Assembly (NCBI RefSeq): GCF_003710085.1
Contig: NZ_CP033324.1
Span: forward strand, 1,736,001 to 1,800,000
DNA from: Nocardioides pantholopis
Lineage (GTDB): Bacteria; Actinomycetota; Actinomycetes; Propionibacteriales; Nocardioidaceae
Reading direction: 5' to 3'
Length of the DNA stretch: 64,000 nucleotides
Positions 1-12,425 of this stretch are shown in pieces. The notes beneath the pieces are model-generated. The model saw only the letters and a list, made by a program, of their open reading frames with translations. It had not been told where the DNA came from and did not search any database. Positions within the stretch are counted from its first letter, which is position 1. Every line of letters begins with the position of its first letter. Made by a program: the position numbers and the translations under genes.

Positions 1-171
1 CGTCGGCGCCGGGTCTCGCACGGCCTCCACTTCCTGCTCACGCTGGCCACCGGCGGCCTGTGGGGCGTGGTCTGGGTGGCGATGGCGCTGGCCCGACGCG
101 AGGACAGGTGGGTGCTGGCCTGCGACCCGTGGGGCCACGTCTGGGCGACGCCCACCGCCCCGTCGACCTGA
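1..171 (+). CDS. C-terminal end of a small membrane protein (partial)
   Basis: The window opens inside this gene. Frame 1 is open from the first base to a TGA at 169-171 and gives 56 residues. They begin with a run of arginines and a hydrophobic stretch of about 20 residues (LHFLLTLATGGLWGVVWVAM), followed by a charged ARRED segment and a Trp-rich tail. This looks like the last membrane helix and cytoplasmic tail of a small integral membrane protein. No function can be given. The next gene starts 54 bases downstream from its own promoter. Confidence 0.6.
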   Translation, partial: RRRRVSHGLHFLLTLATGGLWGVVWVAMALARREDRWVLACDPWGHVWATPTAPST

Positions 172-185
172 CCGTCCGGCCACGA

Positions 186-217
186 CCCCACCCGGTAGCT
201 TCCCCACCCGGTAGCGT
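186..217 (+). repeat. 16-bp tandem duplication carrying two -10 boxes
   Basis: Two adjacent copies of CCCCACCCGGTAGCNT lie at 186-201 and 202-217 and differ at one base. Each ends in a TAGCNT hexamer (196-201 and 212-217). The second is placed correctly for leaderless transcription of the oxidoreductase gene at 225. Confidence 0.8.
212..217 (+). promoter_or_regulatory. -10 box of a leaderless promoter for the oxidoreductase gene
   Basis: TAGCGT is followed by 7 bases and then the ATG at 225. The same arrangement (TAGNNT, 6-8 bases, start codon) recurs before many genes in this window. It implies transcription starting at or next to the start codon. No clear -35 box is visible. Confidence 0.5.
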
Positions 218-224
218 CGTCGCC

Positions 225-1250
225 ATGCGTGCCGTCGTCTACCGGGAGACCGGTCCCTCGTCCGTGCTGGAGCTCGTCGAGCGGGAGCTGCCCGAGCCGG
301 GGCCCGGGGAGGTACGGATCCGCCTGGTCCGCTCGGGGGTGAACCCGACCGACTGGAAGTTCCGTGCCGGCATGATGGCCGGCCACGACGAGGTCACCCC
401 GGGGCAGGACGGGGCCGGCGTGGTCGACGCCATCGGGCCCGACGTCCTCGGCTTCGGCGTCGGCGACCGGGTCTGGACCGTGCTGGCCCAGCACGGCCGC
501 CCCTACGGCACCGCCGCCGAGTACACCGTCCAGCCCACCGACCGGGTCGTGCACCTGCCGATCGGGGCGTCCTACGACCTCGGCGCCAGCCTCGGGGTGC
601 CGGCGGTGACCGCGCACCGGGCGCTGACGTCGGGGTGGCGCGGCCCGACCCGGCTGGCCCCCGGCGCCATGGAGGGGATGACAGTGCTGGTCGCCGGTGG
701 CGCCGGCGCGGTCGGCAACGCCGCCATCCAGCTCGCCCGCTGGTCCGGGGCCACCGTGGTCGCCACCGTGAGCAGCGACGAGAAGGGCGCCCTGGCGGTC
801 GCCGCCGGCGCCCACCACACCGTGAACTACACGGTCGGCGGCGCGGGGCACACGGCGGACGCCGTGCTCGCGTTCGCCCCCGACGGCGTCGACCTCGTCG
901 TGGAGGTCGCGCCCGCGCAGAACAATGCAGTCGACCTTGCGGTGCTGCGCACCCACGGCACCGTCGCGATCTACGCGAACAACGGCGGCGACGAGCTGGT
1001 CGTGCCGCTGCGGGAGACGTTCTCGAAGAACCTGCGCTACCAGTTCATCATCCTCTACACCCTGGACCCGTCGCTGGTCGCGGCAGCCGTCGAGGACGTG
1101 TACGCCGCTGTCGAGATGGGCGCGCTGGCCGTCGGGGAGGACGCCGGCGTCCCGCTGCACCACTACCCGCTCGCGGAGGCGGCCGCTGCCCAGGACGCCG
1201 TGGAGGGCGGCGTGGTGGGCAAGGTGCTTCTCGACGTCTCCGAGGAGTGA
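225..1250 (+). CDS. Zinc-type alcohol dehydrogenase / NADPH:quinone oxidoreductase
   Basis: A 341-residue medium-chain dehydrogenase/reductase. The N-terminal GroES-like part includes PGPGEVRIRLVRSGVNPTDWK. The Rossmann NADPH-binding motif is AGGAGAVGNAAIQLA at about residues 155-170. The cysteines of the structural zinc site are absent, as in quinone oxidoreductases (zeta-crystallin type). The likely reaction is NADPH-dependent reduction of a quinone or enone in the cytoplasm; the substrate is unknown. The ATG at 225 is chosen because it begins the conserved MRAVVY start and lies 7 bases after a -10 box. The open frame extends further upstream without similarity. It is separate from the pyr operon that follows. 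Confidence 0.8.
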   Translation: MRAVVYRETGPSSVLELVERELPEPGPGEVRIRLVRSGVNPTDWKFRAGMMAGHDEVTPGQDGAGVVDAIGPDVLGFGVGDRVWTVLAQHGRPYGTAAEYTVQPTDRVVHLPIGASYDLGASLGVPAVTAHRALTSGWRGPTRLAPGAMEGMTVLVAGGAGAVGNAAIQLARWSGATVVATVSSDEKGALAVAAGAHHTVNYTVGGAGHTADAVLAFAPDGVDLVVEVAPAQNNAVDLAVLRTHGTVAIYANNGGDELVVPLRETFSKNLRYQFIILYTLDPSLVAAAVEDVYAAVEMGALAVGEDAGVPLHHYPLAEAAAAQDAVEGGVVGKVLLDVSEE

Positions 1251-1317
1251 GGGCGCCCGCCGCGTCCGCGGACCGGGACGCCGGCGGCCCGGGTCGCTGC
1301 CCGCCGGCGCCCGGCAG

Positions 1318-1323
1318 TACCAT
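1318..1323 (+). promoter_or_regulatory. Possible -10 box of the pyr operon
   Basis: TACCAT lies about 60 bases before the pyrR start and just upstream of the PyrR-binding hairpin, so a transcript starting near 1330 would carry the whole hairpin. No convincing -35 box is seen. The call rests on position. Confidence 0.3.
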
Positions 1324-1338
1324 GGCAATGTTCGACAT

Positions 1339-1374
1339 CCTTTAACGAGCCGTCCTGTGAGGCGGAGAAGGAGG
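1339..1374 (+). promoter_or_regulatory. PyrR-binding RNA hairpin over the pyrR ribosome-binding site
   Basis: The leader contains GTCCTGTGAGGCG (1352-1364). This fits the conserved PyrR recognition loop (UCCNGNGAGGY) known from Bacillus and other Gram-positive pyr leaders. It sits in a hairpin: outer stem CCTT (1339-1342) with AAGG (1368-1371), inner stem GCC with GGC. The outer 3' arm is part of the ribosome-binding site AAGGAGG (1368-1374), 10 bases before the GTG start. Binding of UMP-PyrR would therefore hide the ribosome site and block translation. The translational mode is inferred; no terminator follows the hairpin. Confidence 0.7.
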
Positions 1375-1384
1375 TCACGCACCT

Positions 1385-2053
1385 GTGTGTGCGCAGCCTG
1401 TGCCCGACCCGGCCCCCAGCGGCCGCGTGGTCCTCGACGCCCGTGACATCAGCCGGGCCCTGACCCGCATCTCCCACGAGATCCTCGAGCGCAACAAGGG
1501 CGCCGACGACCTCGTCCTGCTCGGCATCCCGAGCCGCGGCGTGCCGCTGGCCCAGCGGATCGCCGAGCGCATCGCCTCGGTCGAGGGGTACGACGTGCCC
1601 GTCGGCTCCCTGGACGTGACGATGTACCGCGACGACCTGCGGCTGAAGCCGGCCCGGGCGCTGATGCCCACCGACATCCCCGCCGGCGGCATCGACGGGC
1701 GGACCGTGGTGCTCGTCGACGACGTGCTCTTCTCCGGGCGCACGATCCGCTCCGCGCTGGACGCCCTCAACGACATCGGCCGCCCGCGTGCGGTCCGGCT
1801 GGCGGTCCTGGTCGACCGGGGCCACCGCGAGCTGCCGATCCGCGCCGACTTCGTCGGCAAGAACCTGCCCACCTCGCTGGTGGAGCGGGTCCGGGTCACG
1901 CTGGCCGGGATCGACGACGTCGACGCGGTCACGATCGAGGGCACGATCGAGGGCACGATCGAGGGCACGATCGAGGGCACGATCGAGGGGCCGGGCGCCA
2001 CCGACCCCGTCGGCGCCGACGGACCCGACGGGCCGGACGGGGCAGAGCTGTGA
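1385..2053 (+). CDS. pyrR: PyrR bifunctional regulator / uracil phosphoribosyltransferase
   Basis: PyrR binds UMP or UTP and the pyr mRNA leader to repress the operon, and many members also have uracil phosphoribosyltransferase activity. The PRPP-binding signature [14 protein letters not shown] is clear near residues 108-121. The core ends near residue 180. A tail of about 40 residues follows, containing five TIEG units and an Asp/Gly/Pro-rich end, which is longer than usual for the family. The GTG at 1385 is preceded by a strong ribosome site inside the PyrR hairpin. Its stop overlaps the pyrB start by 4 bases. It is the first gene of the pyr operon and presumably autoregulated. Confidence 0.95.
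   Translation: MCAQPVPDPAPSGRVVLDARDISRALTRISHEILERNKGADDLVLLGIPSRGVPLAQRIAERIASVEGYDVPVGSLDVTMYRDDLRLKPARALMPTDIPAGGIDGRTVVLVDDVLFSGRTIRSALDALNDIGRPRAVRLAVLVDRGHRELPIRADFVGKNLPTSLVERVRVTLAGIDDVDAVTIEGTIEGTIEGTIEGTIEGPGATDPVGADGPDGPDGAEL
1931..1990 (+). repeat. Five 12-bp tandem repeats inside pyrR
   Basis: ACGATCGAGGGC is repeated four times in a row, with a fifth copy ending in GGGG instead of GGGC. Each unit keeps the reading frame and encodes Thr-Ile-Glu-Gly, giving five TIEG units at the C-terminus of PyrR. The perfect identity suggests recent slippage expansion, and the copy number may differ between strains. Confidence 0.95.
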
Positions 2054-3027
2054 ACCGGCACCTGCTCAGCGCCGGCGACCTGACCCGCGACGACGCCGAG
2101 CTGGTGCTCAGCACGGCGGCCGAGCTGCGCTCGCTGGCCGACCGGCCGATCAAGAAGCTGCCCGCCCTGCGCGGGCGCACCGTGGTCAACCTGTTCTTCG
2201 AGGACTCCACCCGCACCCGGATCTCCTTCGAGGCCGCCGCCAAGCGGCTCTCCGCGGACGTGATCAACTTCGCCGCCAAGGGCTCCAGCCTGAGCAAGGG
2301 GGAGAGCCTCAAGGACACCGCGCTCACCCTCGAGGCGATGGGCGCCGACGCCGTGGTCATCCGCCACCCCGCCAGCGGCGCCCCGCACCGGCTGGCGCAC
2401 TCGGGCTGGGTGCGCTCCAGCGTGGTCAACGCCGGCGACGGGACCCACGAGCACCCCACCCAGGCGCTCCTGGACGCGTTCACGCTCTGGCGGCACCTGG
2501 GCGGCTCGAAGCCCGGGGGCCTGGAGGGCCGCAAGGTCGCGATCGTCGGCGACGTGCTGCACAGCCGGGTGGCCCGCTCCAACGCGCTGCTGCTCAAGAC
2601 GCTGGGCGTCGAGGTCACGCTGGTCGCCCCGCCCACGCTGCTGCCGGTGGGCGTCGAGACCTGGCCGGTCGAGACGTCCTACGACCTCGACGCGGCGCTG
2701 CCCAAGGCCGACGCGGTGATGATGCTGCGCGTCCAGCGCGAGCGGATGCAGGGCGGGTTCTTCCCGACCGCGCGGGAGTACTCGCGCCGCTACGGCCTCG
2801 ACGGGCGCCGGATGGCGACCCTGCAGGACCACACGCTCGTGATGCACCCCGGCCCGATGGTCCGCGGCATGGAGATCAGCGCCGACGTCGCCGACTCCGA
2901 CCGCTCCGTGATCGTCGAGCAGGTCACCAACGGCGTCGCCGTCCGGATGGCCGTCCTGTACCTGCTGCTCGGCGGCAGCACCCCCGCCGGCAGCACCCCC
3001 GGCAGCACCCCTGAGGGAGAGCAGTGA
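2050..3027 (+). CDS. pyrB: Aspartate carbamoyltransferase catalytic subunit
   Basis: Joins carbamoyl phosphate and aspartate to give carbamoyl aspartate, the committed step of pyrimidine synthesis. The protein has 325 residues. The carbamoyl-phosphate motif [13 protein letters not shown] is near residues 49-61, [10 protein letters not shown] near 135, and MHPGPMVRG near 265. No regulatory subunit (pyrI) gene is present, as in other actinobacteria. GTG at 2050 overlaps the pyrR stop. The C-terminus ends in a low-complexity [13 protein letters not shown] tail made by a small repeat, probably dispensable. Confidence 0.97.
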   Translation: MNRHLLSAGDLTRDDAELVLSTAAELRSLADRPIKKLPALRGRTVVNLFFEDSTRTRISFEAAAKRLSADVINFAAKGSSLSKGESLKDTALTLEAMGADAVVIRHPASGAPHRLAHSGWVRSSVVNAGDGTHEHPTQALLDAFTLWRHLGGSKPGGLEGRKVAIVGDVLHSRVARSNALLLKTLGVEVTLVAPPTLLPVGVETWPVETSYDLDAALPKADAVMMLRVQRERMQGGFFPTAREYSRRYGLDGRRMATLQDHTLVMHPGPMVRGMEISADVADSDRSVIVEQVTNGVAVRMAVLYLLLGGSTPAGSTPGSTPEGEQ

Positions 3028-4313
3028 GCACCTACCTGATCAAGAGCGCAGCGATCCTCGGCGGCGAGCCCACGGACCTGGTGCTGCGCGACGGCGTGGT
3101 GGCCGAGATCGGCCCCGGCCTCGACGCGGCCGGTGGCGAGGTCGTCGACGCCACGGGGCTGGTCGCGCTGCCCGGTCTCGTCGACCTGCACACCCACCTG
3201 CGCGAGCCGGGCCGCGAGGACGCCGAGACCGTGGAGACCGGCACCCGCGCCGCCGCGATGGGCGGCTTCACAGCCGTGCACGCGATGGCCAACACCGAGC
3301 CGGTCGCCGACACCGCCGGCGTCGTCGAGCAGGTCTGGCGGCTGGGCCGCGAGGCCGGCCACTGCGACGTCTACCCGGTCGGCGCGGTCACGGTGGGCCT
3401 CCAGGGGGACCGGCTCGCCGAGCTCGGCGCGATGGCGGACTCCGCCGCCCGGGTGCGGGTCTTCTCCGACGACGGCAAGTGCGTGTGGGACCCGGTGCTG
3501 ATGCGCCGCGCCCTGGAGTACGTCAAGGCCTTCGACGGCGTCGTCGCCCAGCACGCCCAGGAGCCGCGGCTCACCGAGGGTGCGCAGATGAACGAGGGCG
3601 AGCTCTCCGGCCGCCTCGGCCTGGCCGGCTGGCCGGCGGTCGCCGAGGAGGCAGTCATCGCCCGCGACTGCCTGCTCGCCGCGCACGTCGGCTCCCGGCT
3701 GCACGTGTGCCACGTGTCCACGGCCGGCTCGGTCGAGATCGTCCGCGACGCCAAGCGCAAGGGCTGGGACGTCACCGCCGAGGTCTGCCCGCACCACCTG
3801 CTGCTCACCGACGAGCTGGCCGCGACCTACGACCCGATCTACAAGGTCAACCCGCCGCTGCGCACCGCCGCCGACGTGGCCGCGCTGCGCGCCGGCCTGG
3901 CCGACGGCACCATCGACATCGTGGCCACCGACCACGCGCCGCACCCCCACGAGGACAAGGACTGCGAGTGGGCGGCGGCCGCCTTCGGCATGCTCGGCCT
4001 CGAGACCGCGCTGTCGATCGTGCAGGAGACGATGGTCGACCCCGGCCTGCTCGACTGGGCCGGCGTCGCCGAGCGGATGTCCCACGCCCCGGCCCGGATC
4101 GGGCGGGTGGCCGAGCACGGCCAGCGCCTCGAGGTGGGGTGCCCGGCCAACCTCGTCCTCTACGACCCCGCGGTGCGCCGGGTCGTCGACCCGGCCGGCT
4201 CGGTGAGCCTGTCCCGCAACACGCCGTACGCCGGCCGCGAGCTGCCCGGCCGGGTGGTCGCGACCTTCCTGCGCGGCGTTCCCACCGTCCTGAACGGAGC
4301 ACTGGTCCGATGA
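3024..4313 (+). CDS. pyrC: Dihydroorotase
   Basis: Cyclises carbamoyl aspartate to dihydroorotate. This is a 429-residue class I enzyme of the amidohydrolase superfamily. Metal-binding residues are visible: [12 protein letters not shown] (HxH) near residue 56, QHAQE near 178, HVCHVST near 228, and the catalytic Asp in TDHAPH near 302. The GTG start overlaps the end of pyrB by 4 bases, and its stop overlaps the start of carA. Confidence 0.97.
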   Translation: MSTYLIKSAAILGGEPTDLVLRDGVVAEIGPGLDAAGGEVVDATGLVALPGLVDLHTHLREPGREDAETVETGTRAAAMGGFTAVHAMANTEPVADTAGVVEQVWRLGREAGHCDVYPVGAVTVGLQGDRLAELGAMADSAARVRVFSDDGKCVWDPVLMRRALEYVKAFDGVVAQHAQEPRLTEGAQMNEGELSGRLGLAGWPAVAEEAVIARDCLLAAHVGSRLHVCHVSTAGSVEIVRDAKRKGWDVTAEVCPHHLLLTDELAATYDPIYKVNPPLRTAADVAALRAGLADGTIDIVATDHAPHPHEDKDCEWAAAAFGMLGLETALSIVQETMVDPGLLDWAGVAERMSHAPARIGRVAEHGQRLEVGCPANLVLYDPAVRRVVDPAGSVSLSRNTPYAGRELPGRVVATFLRGVPTVLNGALVR

Positions 4314-5457
4314 GCAGCACCCCAGCACTTCTCGTGCTCGAGGACGGCAGGTCCTTCCACGGGGAGGCCTTCGGTGCCCGTGGCGAGACCTTCGGCGAGG
4401 CCGTCTTCAACACCGGCATGACCGGCTACCAGGAGACGCTGACCGACCCCTCCTACCACCGCCAGGTGGTCGTGATGACCGCGCCGCACGTCGGGAACAC
4501 CGGCGTCAACGACGAGGACCCCGAGAGCGGCAAGATCTGGGTCGCCGGGTACGTCGTGCGCGACCCCGCCCGGGTGCCGTCCAACTGGCGCTCGGCGCGG
4601 CCCCTCGACGAGGAGCTCGCCGCCCAGGGCGTGGTCGGGATCAGCGGCATCGACACCCGCGCCCTGACCCGCCACCTGCGCGAGCGCGGCGCGATGCGGG
4701 TCGGCATCTCCACCACCGAGACCGACCCCGCGGCGCTGCTGGCCCGGGTCCGGGACGCGGCCCCGATGGCGGGCCAGGAGCTCGCCGACCAGGTCACCAC
4801 CAAGGAGGCCTACGTGGTCCCCGCCCAGGGTGAGAAGCGGTTCACGGTCGCCGCGCTGGACCTCGGCATCAAGGCGATGACCCCGCAGCGGCTCGCCGAG
4901 CGCGGCGTCGAGGTGCACGTGCTGCCCGCGACCGCCACCCTGGAGGAGGTCCTCGCGGTGCAGCCCGACGGGCTCTTCTACTCCAACGGCCCCGGCGACC
5001 CGGCGGCGACCACCCACCAGGTCGAGCTGCTCCAGCAGGCGTTGGGCCGCGGGGTGCCCTACTTCGGGATCTGCTTCGGCAACCAGCTCTTCGGCCGGGC
5101 GCTCGGGTTCGACACCTACAAGCTCACCTACGGCCACCGCGGCATCAACCAGCCGGTGCTGGACCGCACCACCGGCAAGGTCGAGGTCACCGCCCACAAC
5201 CACGGCTTCGCGGTCGACGCCCCGCGCGACGGCACCCCCACCGAGACGCCGTACGGCGCGGCAGCGGTCAGCCACGTCTGCCTCAACGACGACGTCGTGG
5301 AGGGCCTCGAGCTGCGTGGCCCGGACGGCGAGCTGCGCGCCTTCTCGGTGCAGTACCACCCCGAGGCTGCCGCCGGCCCGCACGACGCGGCGTACCTCTT
5401 CGACCGCTTCGTCACGCTCATGGAGTCCCGCACGGGCTCGACCACCGGAGGCAACTG

Positions 5458-5458
<1 letters not shown>
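4310..5458 (+). CDS. carA: Carbamoyl-phosphate synthase small (glutaminase) subunit
   Basis: Hydrolyses glutamine and passes ammonia to CarB for carbamoyl phosphate, which feeds both the pyrimidine and arginine routes. The protein has 382 residues. The N-terminal CPSase domain starts at [16 protein letters not shown]. The class I amidotransferase domain carries the nucleophile in [16 protein letters not shown] near residue 250 and the catalytic His-Glu in VQYHPEA near residue 350. ATG at 4310 overlaps the pyrC stop and the gene ends in an overlap with carB. No transporter or PH-domain gene separates pyrC from carA, unlike some actinobacterial pyr operons. Confidence 0.97.
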
Positions 5459-8801
<3,343 letters not shown>

Positions 8802-8805
<4 letters not shown>

Positions 8806-9884
8806 GCGCCTACCAGCGGCTCTTCGACTCGGTGCTGACCCGCACCGACGCCGAGCAGGCCCACCGTGCGGGGTTCGGCGCGATCCGGGCCGCCCGGCCG
8901 GTCCTCGCGGCCGTGGACCGGCGGCTGCCGGCGCGCGGGCCCGGCCCGGTGACCGCGATGGGCCTCACCTTCCCGCACGTCCTGGGGCTGGCCGCGGGCT
9001 TCGACAAGAACGCAGTCGGCATCGACGCGCTCGCGGCCCTCGGCTTCGGGCACGTCGAGGTCGGCACGGTCACCGGCGAGGCCCAGCCCGGCAACCCCCG
9101 GCCACGGCTGTTCCGGCTGCCCGCCGACCGGGCGATCGTGAACCGGATGGGCTTCAACAACGACGGCGCCGAGGCCGTGGCGCGGCGGCTGGCCGCGCGC
9201 CAGCAGGGCCTGGACGGGCTGGGCCGGCGCCGGCCCGGCCCGGTGCTCGGGGTCAACATCGGCAAGACCAAGGTGGTCCCCGAGGACGACGAGGCAGCGG
9301 TGCTCTCGGACTACCGCAAGAGCGCCGGGCTGCTGGCGCCGTACGCCGACTACCTGGTGGTCAACGTCAGCTCCCCGAACACGCCGGGCCTGCGCAGCCT
9401 GCAGGCCGTCGAGCGCCTGGAGCCGCTGCTGGCCGCGGTGCGCCAGACCGCCGACGGCGTCGTGACCGGCCGCCGGGTGCCGCTGCTGGTCAAGATCGCC
9501 CCGGACCTCGCTGACGAGGACGTGCTGGCCGTCGCCGACCTGGCGACGGCCTCCGGCCTGGACGGCATCATCGCCACCAACACCACCACCTCCCGGGCCG
9601 GGCTGGCCTCGCCCGACGCCGAGGTGGCGGCGGTCGGCGCTGGCGGCCTGTCCGGCCGGCCCCTCGCTGAGCGGTCCCTGGAGGTGCTGCGGCTGCTGCG
9701 CGGCCGGCTCGGGGACGGTCCCACGCTGGTCGCGGTCGGCGGCATCACCACGGTCGAGGACGCGCGCGCCCGGCTCGACGCGGGGGCCGACCTGCTCCAG
9801 GCCTACACCGCCTTCGTCTACGAGGGGCCCGGGTGGCCGCGGCGGATCGTCCGGGGACTGGGCCGGGGGCCGGCCCGGTCGTGA
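8802..9884 (+). CDS. pyrD: Dihydroorotate dehydrogenase, class 2 (quinone)
   Basis: Oxidises dihydroorotate to orotate and passes electrons to quinone at the membrane. The protein has 360 residues. The FMN and substrate motifs are intact: [31 protein letters not shown] (with the class 2 catalytic Ser), KIAPDL and TNTT. The GTG at 8802 overlaps the carB stop and starts the conserved N-terminus ([12 protein letters not shown]). The intact active site makes this the working dihydroorotate dehydrogenase of the operon, in contrast to the paralogue at 10705. Confidence 0.95.
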
Positions 9885-10708
9885 CGCCGGTCCATGTCAC
9901 GGGGGAGGTGCTCGCCAGCCGCACGGCCGGCGGGTACCAGCACCTGACGGTGCTCGCGCCCGGCGTGGCCGAGCGGTTCCGGCCCGGGACGTTCGTCGCG
10001 GTCTCGGTCGGCTCGGCCCCCGACGACGAGCTGCCCGGCGCCCGGCTGGGCCGGCGGGCGCTGTGGGTGCACCGGGTCCGCCAGGTCGGTGGTCGCGGCC
10101 AGGCCCTCCAGCTCGTCGTCGCGCCGGTCGGCCCGGGCACCCGCTGGCTCGCCGGCCTTCCGGTCGGCGCCCGGCTCGCGGTGACCGGGCCGCTGGGCCG
10201 GCCCTTCGCGCTGCCCAAGGAGGCGGTGCCCTGCGTGCTGGTCGGCGAGGGGTACGCCGCGGCGCCGATGTTCGCGCTGGCCGAGCGGCTGCGCGAGCGC
10301 GGCTGCCCGGTCACGCTGGTGCTGGCGGCCCCCGACGAGGCCCGGCTCCTGGACGCGCTGGAGGCCCGCCGCTCCGCTCGGGCCGTCACGGTCGTGACCG
10401 GTGACGGCTCGATCGGGACGCACGGCCGGGTCGCGGACGTGATCGGCGAGGTGATCGCGCGCGCCGACGCGGCGGTCGTGTACGCCGCCGGGCCGACCGC
10501 CACCCTGCACGCGGTCGCCGTCGCGGCCGAGGCGGCCGGTGCCTGGAGCCAGACGGCAGTGGAGCAGCCGCTGATCTGCGCGACCGGCCTGTGCCACGGC
10601 TGCCCGGTGCCGGTGGTCGGCGAGGACGGCGTGGCCCGCACCGTGCGCGCCTGCGTCGACGGCCCGGTCATCCGGGGCGACCGGGTCCGCTGGGGTGAGC
10701 TCGGATGA
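9881..10708 (+). CDS. pyrK: PyrK-like dihydroorotate dehydrogenase electron-transfer subunit
   Basis: A 275-residue protein of the ferredoxin-reductase family. The N-terminal FAD-binding barrel is followed by an NAD-binding part. The C-terminal [2Fe-2S] site has the PyrK pattern C-x4-C-x2-C (CATGLCHGC) and a last Cys in RACVDGPV. In class 1B dihydroorotate dehydrogenases this subunit carries electrons from the PyrD-B FMN to NAD. Its presence beside a class 2 PyrD, and beside a PyrD-B-like protein with a degenerate active site, leaves its real partner uncertain. It is coupled to both neighbours by 4-base overlaps (GTG at 9881). Confidence 0.85.
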   Translation: MTPVHVTGEVLASRTAGGYQHLTVLAPGVAERFRPGTFVAVSVGSAPDDELPGARLGRRALWVHRVRQVGGRGQALQLVVAPVGPGTRWLAGLPVGARLAVTGPLGRPFALPKEAVPCVLVGEGYAAAPMFALAERLRERGCPVTLVLAAPDEARLLDALEARRSARAVTVVTGDGSIGTHGRVADVIGEVIARADAAVVYAAGPTATLHAVAVAAEAAGAWSQTAVEQPLICATGLCHGCPVPVVGEDGVARTVRACVDGPVIRGDRVRWGELG

Positions 10709-11595
10709 GCGGGCCCCTGCACTGGCCGCCGAGCGGTCGGGCGATCCCCGACCTGGCCCTGCGCAGCCCGGTCCTGGTCGCCGCCGGGTGCGGCGGCACG
10801 GGCCGCGAGCTGGCGGCGTACGCCGGGCTCGACGGGGTCGGCGGGTTCGTCACCCGCTCGATCAGCCTGGACCCGCGCCCCGGTGCGCCGGTGCCGCGGC
10901 TGCTGGAGACCCCCTCGGGGCTGCTGCACGCCACCGGCCACCCGAACCCCGGCCTGGAGCCGTTCCTGGCCACCGAGCTGCCGCCGCTGGTGCAGAGCGG
11001 CGTCCGGGTCGTGGTCTCGGTCGTCGCCTCCTCGCTCCAGGAGTACGCCGAGCTCGCCCGCCGGCTCGGCAACGCGCCGGGCATCGCGGCCCTGGAGGTC
11101 GACCTCGGCGCCCCCGACGCCGCGGCCCAGGGACTCCTCGAGGCTCGAGAGCCCGCCACCGCCGCGGACGTCGTCGCGGCGGTCGCGGGCGCGCTGCCGC
11201 GCGGCCTGCCGGTGCTGGCCAAGCTGCGCCCGGACCTGGCCCGGGTCGTCGAGACCGCCCGCGCGGTCGCGGGGGCCGGTGCCGGCGCCGTGGTCGTCGG
11301 CAGCGCCCAGCCCGCGGCGATGCCCGACGGCCGGCCCGCCGGCCTGAGCGGGCCCGCGGTCCGGCCCCTGGCGCTGCGCTGCGTCACCGAGCTGCACGCC
11401 GCCCTGCCCGACCTGCCGGTGCTGGGCGCCGGCGGCATCACGACCACCGCCGACGCCCGGTCCTTCCTGGCCGCGGGCGCCACCGCGGTCCAGATCGGGA
11501 CCGCGCTGCTCCACGACCCGACCACCGCGGCCCGGATCGCCGCCGACCTCACCGCCGACCAGGCTGCCGACAACCCCGAGGAGACCGCCCGATGA
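10705..11595 (+). CDS. PyrD-B-like paralogue with degenerate active site
   Basis: A 296-residue TIM-barrel protein that aligns along its length with class 1B dihydroorotate dehydrogenase: SPVLVAAGCGGTGRE, ETPSGLLHATG, AGLSGPAVRPLALR and GAGGITTTADARSFLAAGATAVQIGTALLHDP. The FMN-phosphate end is well kept. Residues that bind orotate or act as base are changed: TKSIT is TRSIS (Arg51), GMLN is GLLH (His75), N-x-S-C-P-N is D-L-G-A-P-D (Ala136 replaces the catalytic Cys), and the Asn-Thr pair is Gly199-Ser200. It is unlikely to oxidise dihydroorotate in the normal way. It may bind FMN and act with PyrK in another role. It overlaps pyrK and pyrF by 4 bases, so it is made with them. Confidence 0.8.
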   Translation: MSGPLHWPPSGRAIPDLALRSPVLVAAGCGGTGRELAAYAGLDGVGGFVTRSISLDPRPGAPVPRLLETPSGLLHATGHPNPGLEPFLATELPPLVQSGVRVVVSVVASSLQEYAELARRLGNAPGIAALEVDLGAPDAAAQGLLEAREPATAADVVAAVAGALPRGLPVLAKLRPDLARVVETARAVAGAGAGAVVVGSAQPAAMPDGRPAGLSGPAVRPLALRCVTELHAALPDLPVLGAGGITTTADARSFLAAGATAVQIGTALLHDPTTAARIAADLTADQAADNPEETAR

Positions 11596-12425
11596 CGAGC
11601 CCCGTCCCGTTCGGCACCCGCCTGCACGCCGCCCTGGCCGAGCGCGGCCGGCTCTGCGTCGGCATCGACCCGCACGCGGCGCTGCTGCGGGCCTGGGGGC
11701 TCTCCGACGACGTCGCGGGCCTGGAGCGGTTCGCGCTCGGTGCGGTGGCGGCCGTGGCGCCGTACGCCTCGGTGGTCAAGCCGCAGTCCGCCTTCTACGA
11801 GCGCTTCGGGAGCCGCGGCGTCGCGGTCCTCGAGCGGGTGATCGCCGAGGCCCGCGCCGCGGGCGCGCTGGTGCTGCTCGACGTCAAGCGCGGCGACATC
11901 GGCTCGACCTCGCAGGCCTACGCCGACGCCTACCTGGACCCGTCCTCGCCGCTGGCCGTCGACGCGATCACCGCCAGCCCCTACCTGGGCTTCGGCTCGC
12001 TGGACCCGATGGTCGAGACCGCGCGCGCCCACGGCGCCGGCCTGTTCGTGCTGGCCCTGACCTCGAATCCGGAGGGCGCCCAGGTCCAGCGGGCCCGCGC
12101 CGCCGACGGCAGCACCGTCGCCGGGGAGGTCCTGGACCGGCTGCGCGCCCTCAACGCCGACGCCGGCCCGCTGGGCAGCTTCGGGGCGGTCGTCGGTGTC
12201 ACGGTCGGCGACCCGGGGGAGGACCTGGACATGGGCGGCCCGCTGCTCGCCCCGGGGTACGGCGCCCAGGGCGGCACCCTGGACGACGTGCGCCGGGTCT
12301 TCGGCGCGGTCGCCGACCGGGTGCTGCCGAGCTCCTCGCGCGAGGTGCTCCGCCTCGGACCGGACCCCGCCGCGCTGCGGGACGCCGTACGACGCACCAA
12401 CGACGAGCTCGCGGCGCTGGGGTGA
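11592..12425 (+). CDS. pyrF: Orotidine 5'-phosphate decarboxylase (type 2)
   Basis: Decarboxylates OMP to UMP, the last step of the pathway. The protein has 277 residues and belongs to the longer actinobacterial/myxobacterial type 2 family. The catalytic Lys-Asp network is in LLDVKRGDIGSTSQAYADAY near residue 97, and ITASPYLGFGSL follows. The ATG at 11592 overlaps the preceding stop; the open frame runs far upstream but without similarity. Orotate phosphoribosyltransferase (pyrE) is not in this window. Confidence 0.95.
   Translation: MTSPVPFGTRLHAALAERGRLCVGIDPHAALLRAWGLSDDVAGLERFALGAVAAVAPYASVVKPQSAFYERFGSRGVAVLERVIAEARAAGALVLLDVKRGDIGSTSQAYADAYLDPSSPLAVDAITASPYLGFGSLDPMVETARAHGAGLFVLALTSNPEGAQVQRARAADGSTVAGEVLDRLRALNADAGPLGSFGAVVGVTVGDPGEDLDMGGPLLAPGYGAQGGTLDDVRRVFGAVADRVLPSSSREVLRLGPDPAALRDAVRRTNDELAALG

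Noticed and set aside
1931..1990. 12-bp repeats as a regulator-binding iteron or mini-CRISPR
   Set aside because: They are inside pyrR, in frame, contiguous and too short. Slippage of coding sequence explains them.
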